Below are positions 22,626-34,454 of a DNA stretch of 64,000 nt, piece by piece (the stretch's first letter is position 1; each line of letters opens with the position of its first letter). Source of the stretch: Adineta steineri (Eukaryota; Rotifera; Eurotatoria; Adinetida; Adinetidae); the NCBI GenBank assembly GCA_905250115.1, contig CAJNOI010000067.1:130490-194489 (forward strand), read 5' to 3'. The translations under genes were made by a program, and so were the position numbers. Under the pieces are notes generated by a model. That model was not told the DNA's origin. It saw only the letters and a program-made list of their open reading frames with translations, and did not search any database.

Positions 22626-22978
22626 TTCTTACTTAAATGCTGGTATATTATCTTAAAGGCTTCTGTAATGAGCGTCATTCTCTTTAATCTTTACGTCATT
22701 TACTGTTGCCGTTTGTGCGTACGAAAGATTATTAATTACAACGATGTCTATGCATCATTATCATATGAATTGAGGACGTTTTTTTTTAATAGGAAAATCT
22801 TTTGTTTAAAAGGTATGATATAATCTTTATTGTTTCAGATAGGTTTTATGTAATATCGAAGTGATTATATTTTATAAGGGAGAAATTCTATGCAGTGAAA
22901 GTTTTTTTATATCATCTTTTTGAGAATTATTTTAGATTTAATTTCATAACATTGTGAAACTTAGACGAAGCTTTACGA

Positions 22979-24578
22979 ATGGATCAAAGCAACAGAGTAA
23001 GTATTTGTGATATAATTTATTATGAAAAAAATAAAAACTAATTCATTTTTTTTTGTCTTTACTTTATAGCCTCAGTCAGGTAATAACGATATAAGTGAGA
23101 TACAAACTATTCAATCGACAAGATCGTACGTATATTCTGCGCTTTAGTGAATAAAAAACATTTTTTTTATTTTAGATGTGTGTGCATTCGAAGTAAATTT
23201 ACATGGATCATATTCACTATTGTGGTAATAGCAAGCATTACTATTCCAACAACTATTATTCTCACGAAAAAGAAAAACGTTGCTGAAACAAATTCAACAA
23301 CAATAATGATGGCAACAACAGGAAGAGAATCAATAGCATTGATGTTAACAACAACAACTACAGGACCATCAACGACAACAACTACAGGACCATCAACAAC
23401 AACAACTACAGGACCACCAACGACAACAGAAGCAGGTATGTCTGTGTTCAAAGAGAGGTAGAAAGAAGTTGATCGATTACTTACAATAACTTATAACGGG
23501 CTATTTAATGAAAAAACATCAATCATATACTAATAGTTGATTCTCACTTGTCTAATCTGATTGAAATTCTAAATACTCCATTATTTTTACTATTCTTTAA
23601 AAGAAAGAATAAATATAAAAACATTTTTTCTTTATCAAATAAAGGAATTTTTTCTCTAGAAAATCCTGTTTTTCAGATTTTTTTCCATGTAACTTACAAA
23701 AAAGGCAGATACGGTAAATAGAAATAAAGTATCTGAGAAAAATTTTTTTCAGATTTTTTTCAAGTATTTTCTTTATTTTTTTATAATATAACATGAAGAT
23801 GTGAGGATGGTGATAAGAAAGAATATCGATTAATATATATCTTATTGCTATCCTAAGGATTTGTCTCATTATCTACTATAGAAAGATTATTTTTCGAAAA
23901 CATTTTCTCTTAAGAACATCGATTGTATTCGAATAAACTATTTTTTAAACGTTTGTTCAGCAACACGAACTGGACAAATAGAAGATTTTTGTAAACTTTT
24001 CTCTGTTTTTAAATGTTCTCATTTATTTTACAGGTCTTATCTCACTTAAGAGTACTGCTGGAGTTGTTTATGGCGTACATGATACAAGGATAAGCCACGA
24101 TAGTCGAGCAGCACAGTCTGGCCCCGGGATTGTTGAATATCCTAAAGAGGAACCACCAGCTCATGCATGCGATGGTGATACTTCCACAAAGTATTTAAAC
24201 TTTGCACCGTGTTTATACAGTGAAAATAGTATACAATGTGGTTTGCATACTGGTTTTTACCTAGAGTTGAAAGGAAATGCATCATTAGTTACACGATTAC
24301 AAATCTGCACAGCCGATGATTTTCCAGCGCGTGATCCACTTACAGTGTCATTGGAGGGAAGTAATCACTCTGGATCGAATCTCACTCTCGGCTCGAGCTG
24401 GACTCTGATCTACAATGGGAGTAGTGGTCTCGAAGACGATCCTGGTAGACGCACCTGTGGAATTATACAACTAATCAATAATTCAATTCAGTATACAAGT
24501 TATCGGTTTCTTGTTTCGAGCAAGCGGAGCTCCGAGAGCAGTGTTCAGTATTCTGAATTAAAGCTATTTGAATATTAA
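22979..24578 (+). CDS. Type II membrane protein with Thr-rich stalk and discoidin/F5-8-like domain
   Basis: Four exons (22979-22996, 23070-23125, 23176-23435, 24034-24578) splice in phase to 292 residues. A short cytosolic tail (MDQSNRPQSGNND...) is followed by one TM segment (FTWIIFTIVVIASITIPTTIIL, residues ~33-54). A mucin-like stalk has three near-identical TTTTTGPS/P repeats encoded by a 24-base tandem repeat. The last exon is a beta-sandwich ectodomain (CDGDTSTKYLNF..., a paired-Cys region, SSWTLIYNGSSG, ending SELKLFEY) of the galactose-binding/F5-8 type C style, where strand 'SxLxLFEY' usually closes the fold. Likely a cell-surface carbohydrate or protein binder. Confidence 0.75.
23346..23420 (+). 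repeat. 24-base coding tandem repeat, 3 copies
   Basis: The unit acaacaactacaggaccatc plus 4 bases encodes TTTTGPST. It lies inside exon 3 and forms the Thr-rich stalk. Confidence 0.85.
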
Positions 24579-24889
24579 TCTTTGGCTTTACCATAGTAAT
24601 CAGCCATGATACATCATCTTCTTTAATGCATTCGCTTATATTATACATATATTCTTGAGTCATCTTTATATAATTAAATTGTATCGTTTTTCCTTGATCC
24701 TCCCAGTATATATATGTATGCTTTGAGCTTTGCATGCTTATTCATTCACACTTTTCTTTTCTGTCCATTTAACTTCATTTGAAATAAACGAATAATCTTT
24801 ACAGACCTGGTTTCATTTTATAAATTTATCTAAAAACTTAAACTGGAAATCTTTTTACAATAAACCTATTATATTGTACCACGTATACT

Positions 24890-24960
24890 GTGTGGGGATG
24901 TGGATGTGTGAATGAAGAAGGGAATACATGTATTACCCACTCACACTTAAACTCACATCC
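24890..24960. repeat. Paired telomere-like repeat
   Basis: tgtgtggggatgtggatgtgtg, a spacer, then acccactcacacttaaactcacatcc. Confidence 0.6.
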
Positions 24961-26728
24961 TCAATATGCGTCTCCACTTAGAAACGTTTGTTCAATGAAC
25001 TCAGTGATCATACACATTCATGTATTTTAGATTACTCTTTAATATAAAGAATAAAAACTTCAAAATCAGCATTTCCTATATTCATTCTCATTTATTTTCT
25101 AAAAGACAACCATATCAAGAGAAAAAACGTTTGGAAAATACTCTAGTACGAAGAAAAGAAAGAAAAGTGAATCATACTATTAAAAACATCAATTTTTATG
25201 CCGAGCATTTAAATAGTAGCCGACATTAATAAGTAATAATTTTTTTTACTTGATTCGTAAACATAGAACGATATGACTTGAGTAACAGATGTATAAAATC
25301 ACGAAGTTTATTTTATTGAAAGATTTAAATTAAATGAATAATGATAAAAAAAAAGAGTCGATGCTTAGAGATTTGAACTCGGATTAAAACGTTGACAGTG
25401 TCATAGCTTAGTCCTTAGGGGTGCGAATGAGAATACTTTATCTACGTTTTATATGACTAGAAACTCGCAAGATGAAAATTTCTTTCTACAAAAAAGGCAC
25501 TCGGTCCACGTAAACTCAAAAGGACACTTTATATGAAAATGATCCATTATTAGAAATGTTTCTGAATTCTTCTATTATTGAATATAATACTGACTACAAG
25601 CTTACAAAAAAGACAATAAACAAGGATACATTTAATATAGAATTTAAGCTATTACACTTGAGTCAATCACAGATAAACTAAATATATGTTCATATTGCTA
25701 TGAATGGCGACAATGACTCAAATGTCAGATAGTTAAAATTGATTGAAGAAACATTAGCCTTGACAAAGGAATAGCTTTGATCAATCAAAAATGACACATA
25801 TTTTTCTCTCATCTTCGAATTCTATTCAAATATTTGTTCTTATCACAATCATAGATATTGAAATTGTTTTTTTCATATAAAATCGAATCTATATATCAAT
25901 TCATATTCATAATTAATCCTAAAGATATATTTACGAGTGTCTAAATTAAATTCGAAATATTGTTTAAAATAGACAAAATTTTATTCTTTAGATAAAAGTA
26001 CATCTTACATAACAAACGTAAAACCTAAAATCGTTTACCGTTTGTAATTCGTACATGTGAATAAATAAATATCATTAAAAGAACTATCTTTGTCGTAGTT
26101 TATCAGGAAAATGATTGTTATTTATGTTTTTAATAATATCAAACAGAATACAACGATAAATATTAAATAATTCATTGCTATTCGAGATGTTCTCATTTAA
26201 TCAACAATCTTTATATACAATATGCAAAAAAGAATGAGATCAAGAAAAAGACAAAATAATGATAACGACAAATCAGCGGGAGTGTTCTTTTAAAAGAGAA
26301 CTAAAAAAAAGATAAGGGTAGAAGGACAAGTTCAGCAAATGATAGATTTAGTATTTGCTATTTAATTAATTCAATTCTTTTTTTTTTTAATTTTAGATTT
26401 CTTCATAGGAGTGCCATATTACCATTCCATAAATCATACACAGATCCACTAATTGTATCGAAAAGATCAAAAGATTATATCCAGTTATACCTTATGGTCT
26501 CGTTCCTTCGTTTTATTCTCTTGACCAACAAAACGACTGTATTGTGTTTATTGTTGCGACAATTAAAAAGTCGTTTTCATTGGCTTTTTTTTCGTTCTCT
26601 CTAAAAGGCATATTTATTCTAATACATTTAATACAGATATCTTAGTAGTTTGTGTTGATATTAAAATGGAAAGATAGACCAGCTCTTCAAGTTGTTTTAG
26701 GATATTGAAAACTAGTTCAGAAAATATG

Positions 26729-26862
26729 AACGGCAGGGAAAAAAGAACTTCTTCTCTTCAACGAAGATCGTTCGTTGTATCAATATTATCATCTTCTAGT
26801 TCGATTAAGAAATCTACACGTTGTCGTAAAAATGGTAATGGTGATATGGATATAGAAATACA
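26729..26862 (+). CDS. Doubtful first exon, basic/Ser-rich
   Basis: A frame beginning MNGREKRTSSLQRRSF and ending DMDIEIQ at a donor (CAG|GTAAAT). It is Ser/Arg-rich and has no identifiable domain. No matching downstream exon was found before the gene at 27805, so it is either the start of a gene I cannot follow or chance. Confidence 0.25.
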
Positions 26863-27804
26863 GGTAAATGTTTCATGCAACACGGATTGAGTAAACTATA
26901 GCATCATTTTCCTTGTTATTGATTGATTGTTTTTGTGAGATTTGTTTTCATTTCGTCAAAATTAAAAATATTGGTGGTTTATCAATCAATAATGTGTTGT
27001 CAATATACCTTTGTGCGATAGGGCTAATCAAACTGATGATTAAAAGTATTTTTACAATGTTATATGTGTATTATTTATTACTTTATTATGTAATACTAGT
27101 CATTTTTTATTACTTATGTTTCTTATTATTTTAATTATTCCGCAAAAAATATTACTTATCATTAGTAATAATAATAACGTTAAAAATGATTACTTATTAC
27201 CGGTATTGGTAATATGACAGCCCTATACTGTATACTATTGAGATTCATTCATTTTATAATATTTCTCTGATAGAAATCTTTCACTACCGATCTTGAAATA
27301 ATAGTTTAAATTCTATAAACAATTAGCACTACCAGTATGGTTAAATTGAGCGATCTATATCCAAAATTCGAGATACGTAATAGTACTGAATGTATATCAT
27401 TCGATCGCTCACGATAGTTTTCAATAGAAAATTTAATAAATCTTAATTATTTGATAAGTATTTACATATTTCAGTACATGATAAGAAGAGATTAGAACGT
27501 ATTTTTAAGTATTTAATAAATCTTTCAACTATGAGAATGTGGGTTTCTTATGTTTCAATTATGAAAAAAGATATTTAATATGAAATATCTTAGTAAAAAA
27601 AAAAGCAGAAAAGGTGACAGTTCGAATCAATGATGCGAAATATTGAAAGTAAACAGAATACACGTATAAAAAAATATGACTCATATTTTTCACGTGTTAT
27701 ACTCACTTTATTAGGGAAGTCACGTACGCTTGGCAAGGTAAATTATAAAAAAAGCCAACTTTTTACATAGATATATACAGTAAGTATTCAATTTTATATT
27801 ACAT

Positions 27805-30800
27805 ATGATGGAAAATGAAAAGAATATAATTCTCATCTGTTTGGATCCAAATAATGAATTTAAAGACTTCAAAATACAATTACAACAAATCAATGATTCT
27901 GTTATATTTCATGATGAACTTGGATCGTGTATTGATTTTATTAAATCAATTGAAGATAAAATAATCTTTCTGATTATTTCTCCTTCATCTACTTCTCCAT
28001 TTAACAATTTTAATCAAATTAAAAGCATCTTTTTATTTGATATTTCAAACAGTTCAAATGAATGTTTATCATTTGAAGATTCAAAAATAATTGGTATTTA
28101 TAATCAATTTGATTTATTATGTACTACCATTAGAGAACAAATCGATTTGACTGAAAAGAAAAATTGTCGATGGTGTTTTTTTGATCAAATTCAATATACA
28201 AATAAAGATTTATCAAAACAATCGAATAGTTTTCTATGGCATCAACTTTTTCCTGATGTCCTGATACATTTATCATCTAATCAACAGTTTGAAAATGTAG
28301 ATCAAAGTATCTTGGAACAATTCCCATGGATTAATGATTATAAACCAAATGAAGCTGTACGATTGTTTATGAAATATCCATCACTTCGAGAATTAATTAA
28401 CCAAGCTCTGAAAAATGAAGATATTAAACAACTTTATATGTTGCGATATTTTCTCAGTGATTTAATACAAAATCTTCAATTCGGTAACGAAAATCGAATT
28501 GTTTATCGAAGAATGTTCATATCACGTAGTGAATTTAATCAAATACAAGAACATAATGGTAAACTTATTATGATGAAAGAATTTCTAACAGCAAATACTG
28601 ATCGATCATCTTGTTACACATCATCAACAAAACAAATTTCAGTGCTCTTTGAAATTGAATTGAATAAAAATTCAATCTTTACTGATCTTGAGTTATCTAA
28701 TCAAGAAACGATTCTATTTAATTTAAATTCAACTTTTCGAATAGATAATATTCAACAACAGAATGATCAATTGTGGATTATTAAGTTAATTTCAGTTAAT
28801 GATGGACAAATAATTAAACAAAAATATATTGATGATACACGTCGTCAGTTTGAAGATTTAAGTATTTCAATTATTTTTGGTAAATTAATTTGTGATATGA
28901 GTCAATGGAATCAATCACAGACATATTTTGAATATTTATTGAATAATTATTCATATAAGGAAGATTTAGCATGGATTGAACATGGTCTTGGTCAAGCTTA
29001 TCATTGGAAAGGAGAATGGAATCAATCAAGAATATATTATGATCGTTCGTATGAACGAATGATGAAAAACGAACCAATTCGTATCAAAGATTCGGCTGTT
29101 ATACTTTCTGATATTGGTGAAATATTATATTTACAAGGACAAATGGAAGAATCCTTTAATTTTCATCAAAAATCATTAGCAATTCGAATGAAATACTATT
29201 CTCCTTATCATCCACATATTGCTATTAGTTTACATAACATTGGTTCGATATTTCGAATACGACAACAAGATGATGAAGCATTAGTTTTTTCTCAACAAGC
29301 ATTATTAATTCAAGAGAAATATTATGATTCGTTTCACGTAGATATTGGTACGAGTTTAACTCAGATTGCTTTATGTTTAACGATTGAAAAAAGATATGAT
29401 GAAGCTCTTAGTTGTTATCAACGAACTCTAGCAATATACGAAAAATATTATCCAATAGGTCATGTATCGGTTGCAGTTACTCTCAGTTGTATGGGTTACA
29501 TGTTTTATGAACAAGATAAATACAACGAAAGTTTTATTCTTATTCAGCAGGCCATGGCTATACAAAAAAGATTTTATTCAAATGGTCATATCGATATGGC
29601 GATGAGTTTACTCGATATGGGAAACTTAGAGTATTACCGAAAAAATAACGATAAATCATTAAAAATGTATGATCAAGGATTGTTAATGTTTAGAAAACTT
29701 AATTTATCTAATCATATATTGACTGTTACTCTTTTGGATAATACTGGTAAGACATACATAGATGAAAAAGACAATTGTGATAAAGCCCTATACTATTATC
29801 AACAAGCTCTTAACATACTCGAAACATATTATCCATCATATCTAGCCCGTATCGCTGTCATTCTTAATCATATGGGTCATGTTTTCTTTAGACAACGGAA
29901 ACTTGATAAAGCACTCGATTTTTATCATCGATCAATAAATCTACTCAAAGAATATTATTCATCTGATCATGTTGAAACAATTTCATTCTTAAGAAACTAT
30001 GAAAATATATTGGAAAATGATGAATTCATTAAACATCACGAACAAGTATTAATATCTCGAAAGGAAAATGGTACTACACGCGGTAATACTTGCATCGGAA
30101 GCAATTCCAATGGAATCAGTCATATACATCTCAGACAAAATCAATTTGATGAAGCTTTTGAGTTCGCTCAACAATCAATAACGTTTACAGAAAAATCTAA
30201 TCCAACTCATTATATAATGATTGCTGATAATCTTAGCAATATCAGTCGAGCTTTATTGTATCAAGATAAATTGGATGAAGCATTTGATTTCGAACAGAGA
30301 GCATTAAAGATTCTCAAAATTCATGAACCTACCAATGTTCTAAAAATTATTGAAAGCTTAAATCAAATGGGTGAAGTTCAACGAAAACAAGGAAAATATA
30401 ATGAAGCTTGCGATTTGTTTCAAGAAGCTTTGACAATTTATGAGACAAATCCTGCACATGTTAAAGCAGATATTCCATTCACTCTTATGAGCCTTGGTAG
30501 TATCAAATATAATAGTGAGAGAGATTTTGATGAAGCTCTAAATTATTATCAGCGAGCAGTCAATGTACTCAGAGAAATTTATGCTACTGATTATAGTCGA
30601 ATAATCTTTAGTCTAAAATGGATTGCATTTATTCATTATCAGAAACAATCTTATGATCATGCAATTGAATTTTATGAACAATGCTTAAGAATTGATGAAG
30701 TCAATTCTATTCCAGGACAGTTAACTATCGATGAATTTCTTATGAGTTTAAGTGATATACAACAAATTCGACTCGAATATGAAAGTTCTCTGGCATACGA

Positions 30801-31038
30801 ATTAAACTGTTTGTTAATGCGTGAAAAAGTTCTACCACCCAATCATCAAGATATTGGTAAAAGTTTAAATAATATAGGTTTATGTTATGAACATCTTAAT
30901 CAACGTAAATTGGCACTTGATTATTATAAACGAGCATTAGTCATTTATGAACAATGTCCATTAGCTACGCATCGTCGATGGTCTATAGAATTAAAAATTG
31001 AGGAACTTTCTATAGAAATGGATCAATTCAACATTTAA
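27805..31038 (+). CDS. Receiver-like + degenerate ART + long TPR array protein
   Basis: A single-exon 1077-residue protein. Residues 5-110 are the receiver-like module (NIILICLDPNN...FLIISPS...SIFLFDIS). Residues ~180-340 are an ART domain: helix pair (NEAVRLFMKYPSLRELINQALKNED, then LRYFLSDL), R235 in VYRRM, and the late strand with FRI. The S-T-S position is TANT, and the ExE site reads Q300-E301-T302, so the catalytic Glu is lost. From ~365 to the end are about 16 TPRs of ~42 residues of kinesin-light-chain type, one broken near NGTTRGNTCIGSNSNG. Probably a non-catalytic scaffold (inference). It is a divergent relative of the trio at 42-52 kb but lacks their N-terminal Cys-Cys-Glu domain and introns. 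A telomere-like repeat starts ~10 bases past the stop. Confidence 0.88.
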   Translation: MMENEKNIILICLDPNNEFKDFKIQLQQINDSVIFHDELGSCIDFIKSIEDKIIFLIISPSSTSPFNNFNQIKSIFLFDISNSSNECLSFEDSKIIGIYNQFDLLCTTIREQIDLTEKKNCRWCFFDQIQYTNKDLSKQSNSFLWHQLFPDVLIHLSSNQQFENVDQSILEQFPWINDYKPNEAVRLFMKYPSLRELINQALKNEDIKQLYMLRYFLSDLIQNLQFGNENRIVYRRMFISRSEFNQIQEHNGKLIMMKEFLTANTDRSSCYTSSTKQISVLFEIELNKNSIFTDLELSNQETILFNLNSTFRIDNIQQQNDQLWIIKLISVNDGQIIKQKYIDDTRRQFEDLSISIIFGKLICDMSQWNQSQTYFEYLLNNYSYKEDLAWIEHGLGQAYHWKGEWNQSRIYYDRSYERMMKNEPIRIKDSAVILSDIGEILYLQGQMEESFNFHQKSLAIRMKYYSPYHPHIAISLHNIGSIFRIRQQDDEALVFSQQALLIQEKYYDSFHVDIGTSLTQIALCLTIEKRYDEALSCYQRTLAIYEKYYPIGHVSVAVTLSCMGYMFYEQDKYNESFILIQQAMAIQKRFYSNGHIDMAMSLLDMGNLEYYRKNNDKSLKMYDQGLLMFRKLNLSNHILTVTLLDNTGKTYIDEKDNCDKALYYYQQALNILETYYPSYLARIAVILNHMGHVFFRQRKLDKALDFYHRSINLLKEYYSSDHVETISFLRNYENILENDEFIKHHEQVLISRKENGTTRGNTCIGSNSNGISHIHLRQNQFDEAFEFAQQSITFTEKSNPTHYIMIADNLSNISRALLYQDKLDEAFDFEQRALKILKIHEPTNVLKIIESLNQMGEVQRKQGKYNEACDLFQEALTIYETNPAHVKADIPFTLMSLGSIKYNSERDFDEALNYYQRAVNVLREIYATDYSRIIFSLKWIAFIHYQKQSYDHAIEFYEQCLRIDEVNSIPGQLTIDEFLMSLSDIQQIRLEYESSLAYELNCLLMREKVLPPNHQDIGKSLNNIGLCYEHLNQRKLALDYYKRALVIYEQCPLATHRRWSIELKIEELSIEMDQFNI

Positions 31039-31046
31039 ACCTTCAA

Positions 31047-31069
31047 GGGTGTGGGTGTGGGTGTGGGTA
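31047..31069. repeat. Telomere-like TGTGGG array (unpaired)
   Basis: Four consecutive gtgtgg/tgtggg units right after the TPR gene. One of the cleanest arrays in the window. Confidence 0.85.
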
Positions 31070-31176
31070 CTGTCTATTCTTTTTTTGTTTCTGTAACTAC
31101 ATATTAAAATCAGTAAAATTGAAGAACATCAATTGAGAACGTCTAGTCATAGTCTTTATGAATTAGTTTATAAGTT

Positions 31177-33619
31177 TCAACTATACGCGAATAAGGTGCA
31201 TACATCACTTGCTGTCACTTCACGACTGTATACTCGAAAGTCATCTATAGCACCTGCAAATGAACCTGGCAATACTTGATTGCCTGGAACTGCGGAGCAG
31301 CTTACACAGCCGTTCAAACAGCTGCCTAGTGTCACGTAATTAATCCAACTCGAAACAGTCTGATAAGTTGTCGCTGCTATTGATCCAACTAAAACATTAT
31401 TGATATATAGTCTAAGTCCATTTGTTGAACTCCACGTCTGAACAATGTGAGTAAAATCGGTCAGTGACAGACTTGAATACGATATAGCCGCGTAGCTAGT
31501 ATTTGTCATTAGTTGAACTATTAATGAACCATTTGATGCAAAACCGATAAAAGGAGCACAAAAACCAGTGCCCGAGCTATTGGTTGATACGTGCATGATT
31601 GTACCCGCAAGTAATTGTGGTTGCACCCATAGCGAAATACTAAATGGTTGATTGGCTATGCCGAGAGCAAGAAAGCCCGATGCTTGGAAGAATGACGAGG
31701 AGGTACCCATGAATGAAATAGCTTGTAGAGTTCGACCACTAACCAGACTATAATTTGAAGCGAGAGATGAGACTGTATTTGGTCCCAGATCAACTAGTGG
31801 TGAACTTCCATCGAAGCTGAAGCGAGCCGCTAAGGTGGCCTGTTCCAAAATTTCACATGCAGACTTTACTCGACCACTAACGGACAACTCGTCAATGTAA
31901 CCCTGCAATTATGGAAAGTATTCATATTTTAATTCTGTTAAACTTAGTATTGAAAAGAATCAAAGAAAATCTGAAATGCTTACTAGCGCAGAATATAGCT
32001 AATAATTATATACCTGAAATGTATTGAAAGTTGATTCCAAATAAGGAAGATTGCCAATCTGAAAGCTACCACTGGTCACTTTCAACACTGAACTGGTCGC
32101 ACCTGTTGCCAGAAGAATCCCGTTACGATAGATAAACAATGTTCGCGTTGTGGCCTCAAATACGAAAGCTGCATGCTCCCAATTATTAGCCAAAACCGCT
32201 GTATTGCTGTTAACATCATCACCATAAAGACCAAAGTAAAGTGAGTAATACGAGCCGGTATGACGAAGTGTCATATGCAGGCATTGATCGTTTACCTTTG
32301 CAGGGCAGATACCGCAAATACTCTGATGTAATATGTTAGTCAGACCAGTTGGATAAATCCATGCATCTACGGAAAAGCTTGTATTTGCCAAAGGAATGTA
32401 TGAAGTCGTCACTACTTGACTAGAATTAGCAGCGAACGAAATAGCTTGACCAACGTACCCTTGGACGAATACAAGACTAGGGCTACCTGTTGGAGTGCCA
32501 TTATGCATAGTCGTCTCATCAGAATAGTCGTTTTCAAAATGCCATTTACCCAAGAGTGACCCTACAGATAACCAAGTTTGATTGAGACAAGTAGTGTTAC
32601 ATATGGGCAAAGTTGTTGTTGTAGCTTAGAAATATCATCATCATTTTTTTTTGAATGTATAGAATATCTTCGTACTTACATGTTGCTGTACTTGTCGTTT
32701 TGGTTGCTAGTAGTAGTAGTATTATATTTCTCAGTATAGAATTTTATAATTTTGAAACTTACTTGTAGTTGTCTCTGTTGTTGTAGAAGCTGTGAGTAAT
32801 GATGGTAGTACATTTCTTACTATATATAACACAATAATCTTGAAACTTACCCGTGATGGACGATGTTGAAGTAGTTGTCACTATTGGAGACAATTTCCAT
32901 TCATATAATTAATAAAAAACTTAACATCATATACGCGCTTAGAACTAAAATGTGAAAGATCTATCATTTGCAGCGGCAAATGCTACACTACGGTAGATTT
33001 GTCTGAAAGTCACGGATGCACAAAAACAGAATTATAGCTTTTGTGTATTTAATTATTACTCTCTAAAACTAACGAAAGCTAATGTTTCATCTCATCAAGC
33101 AAACCCAATTATTAATCACTAGTTTGTAGATCAAATGGTGAAAAGTTATAGACTCACTGGTTGATGTTCCTTCTTGTTCATGAGAATTTAATAAAGCTAT
33201 CAGAAGGCTTGCAAGTCCAGCCAGTAGAAGAATTGTTCCAATAATGGACAATAAAATACAACATGGCGAACACAGTAAATAGCCGCAACACTTCCTTCTG
33301 AAAGAACACATCAATCGAATATCAATAAAAGAATAGAAAAAGACGAACTTGCGCCGATTTCGTTCCTTTTTTTTCGATTTTTCAAGTACATCCGTCGCTT
33401 TTGATTGATTTGACCATTCATTTGTCTAATCAATGATCAATTCTTATTCGAAAAACTCGCTACGCATTGTTAAACTTACCGAAAAATCTATATACTTATT
33501 TTTTTTATCCTGAATAAAACAATTACTAAAATATTTTAGTAATAAGAAATGCTTTTTACATTGCCCTTTGTTGATTTGTTATAGCTGATAGATGCCAACG
33601 AATCTATGTCGTTGCCCAT
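31177..33619 (-). CDS. Type II membrane protein with Thr-rich stalk and two LamG-like domains
   Basis: Nine exons in consistent phase: 33560-33619, 33480-33509, 33349-33425, 33158-33297, 32851-32880, 32763-32789, 32680-32706, 32014-32624, 31177-31902; 575 residues. A cytosolic part begins MGND and becomes basic (KSKKKERNRRK). A Cys-rich juxtamembrane stretch (CCGYLLCSPCC) leads into one TM (ILLSIIGTILLLAGLASLLIALL). Three tiny phase-1 exons of 30, 27 and 27 bases encode a Thr/Ser stalk. Two concanavalin-like LamG/jelly-roll domains follow: WHFENDYSDETTMHNG...SFSVDAWIYPTG and FSFDGSSP...FSISLWVQPQ, each ending in an FxVYxxx-type strand. Likely an adhesion or glycan-binding surface protein. The exon 3 donor (GTTCGT) is weak but the phase fits. 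Confidence 0.82.
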
Positions 33620-34037
33620 TACACCCACATTCAATCTCTTATACGATGATGAAAATATTTGAGGAGCGATGATACGTCGCAATTGTTCGTTATTGCCTTC
33701 ATGTTGTCTGTTCTGTGCAAGATGCGACTATAAAAACAAAATTGTTATAATCTTTCTCGTAGAGAAGAGTCCAGTAAACATAAATTGTCTGATTTTTCGA
33801 AAAAGACATTTTCAGAGGTATTTCGATGCGGGGGACTTCGAATTTGAGGTCTATTGAGTGACCATAGTTAGGAGCGGGGTGAAGAAGATGGGTGTGGGTG
33901 AAAGGTCAAAAGAACATCGAAAATCTATTTTTCACTGTTTTCAATTGTTTTTTCAGTAAAAGTGAAGAGGATGCATTTCTACGAGAAAGAGCTGAGCGAA
34001 TCCACGGACGAGCGTTACTTGTTTTTTATATGTAGTT
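33620..34037. other. Intergenic
   Basis: Contains a short telomere-like run (gatgggtgtgggtg, about 33888-33900); no gene. Confidence 0.45.
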
Positions 34038-34454
34038 CTATTTCATTATATAACTCACTAAATTGTAGACGGAGTCAGCTGCCGCATGAATTACATCTTC
34101 TGTTTGTTTCTTGGATTTTTCGACACTGAAAACCTTTGGTAGATTGGCAGCTTTAGATCGAGTTACGATCTCGTTTGTCACATCCACTTGTGACGGTGAA
34201 CAATGTTGTCGCGATACTTTTGAGACTCGAGAAATTGGATAAGAGATTCGTGTCTTGTCGTGTTTTGTGCTCGTCAACTGCATAATACAAACAGATAGAT
34301 AATGATTTTCATAAAAACTTACCGATTTCTTTCGGACTGGACGGACACTCGGTTTATTTGCTTCGTCTGGAAATGCAGTCCGTTTTCTCGAACTATTAAC
34401 TGGTTTTACTCGAATGACTGATATTTCGCTAACACGTACAACATGCTCTGCCAT
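34038..34454 (-). CDS. Small basic protein of unknown function
   Basis: Exons 34323-34454 and 34038-34277 flank a 45-base sequence with good splice sites (GTAAGT...TGCAG). Splicing gives 123 residues. Because the intron is a multiple of three and has no stop, retention would give 138 residues. The protein is Lys/Arg/Ser-rich in its first two thirds (RKRTAFPDEANKP, RPVRKKS) and ends in an amphipathic helix (EDVIHAAADSVYNLVSYIMK). No known domain; a nuclear or cytoskeletal accessory role would be a guess. Confidence 0.55.
   Translation of the reverse strand: MAEHVVRVSEISVIRVKPVNSSRKRTAFPDEANKPSVRPVRKKSVSFYENHYLSVCIMQLTSTKHDKTRISYPISRVSKVSRQHCSPSQVDVTNEIVTRSKAANLPKVFSVEKSKKQTEDVIHAAADSVYNLVSYIMK

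Larger units (their letters stand above)
21335..22978. other. Intergenic with repeats
   Basis: Contains a telomere-like pair (22119-22200) and diverged tandem repeats (22300-22625). No gene recognised. Confidence 0.5.
24579..27804. other. Long intergenic stretch
   Basis: 3.2 kb with a telomere-like pair (24890-24960) and one doubtful exon (26729-26862). No other gene recognised. Confidence 0.45.

Noticed and set aside
25360-25440. tRNA-like sequence on the minus strand (words resembling a T-arm around tttgaactcgg)
   Set aside because: No consistent acceptor stem or anticodon arm could be paired; at best a decayed tRNA-derived fragment.
26913-27134. 73-codon hydrophobic open frame
   Set aside because: AT-rich low-complexity translation (Leu/Ile/Tyr/Phe runs) without splice context; likely chance.
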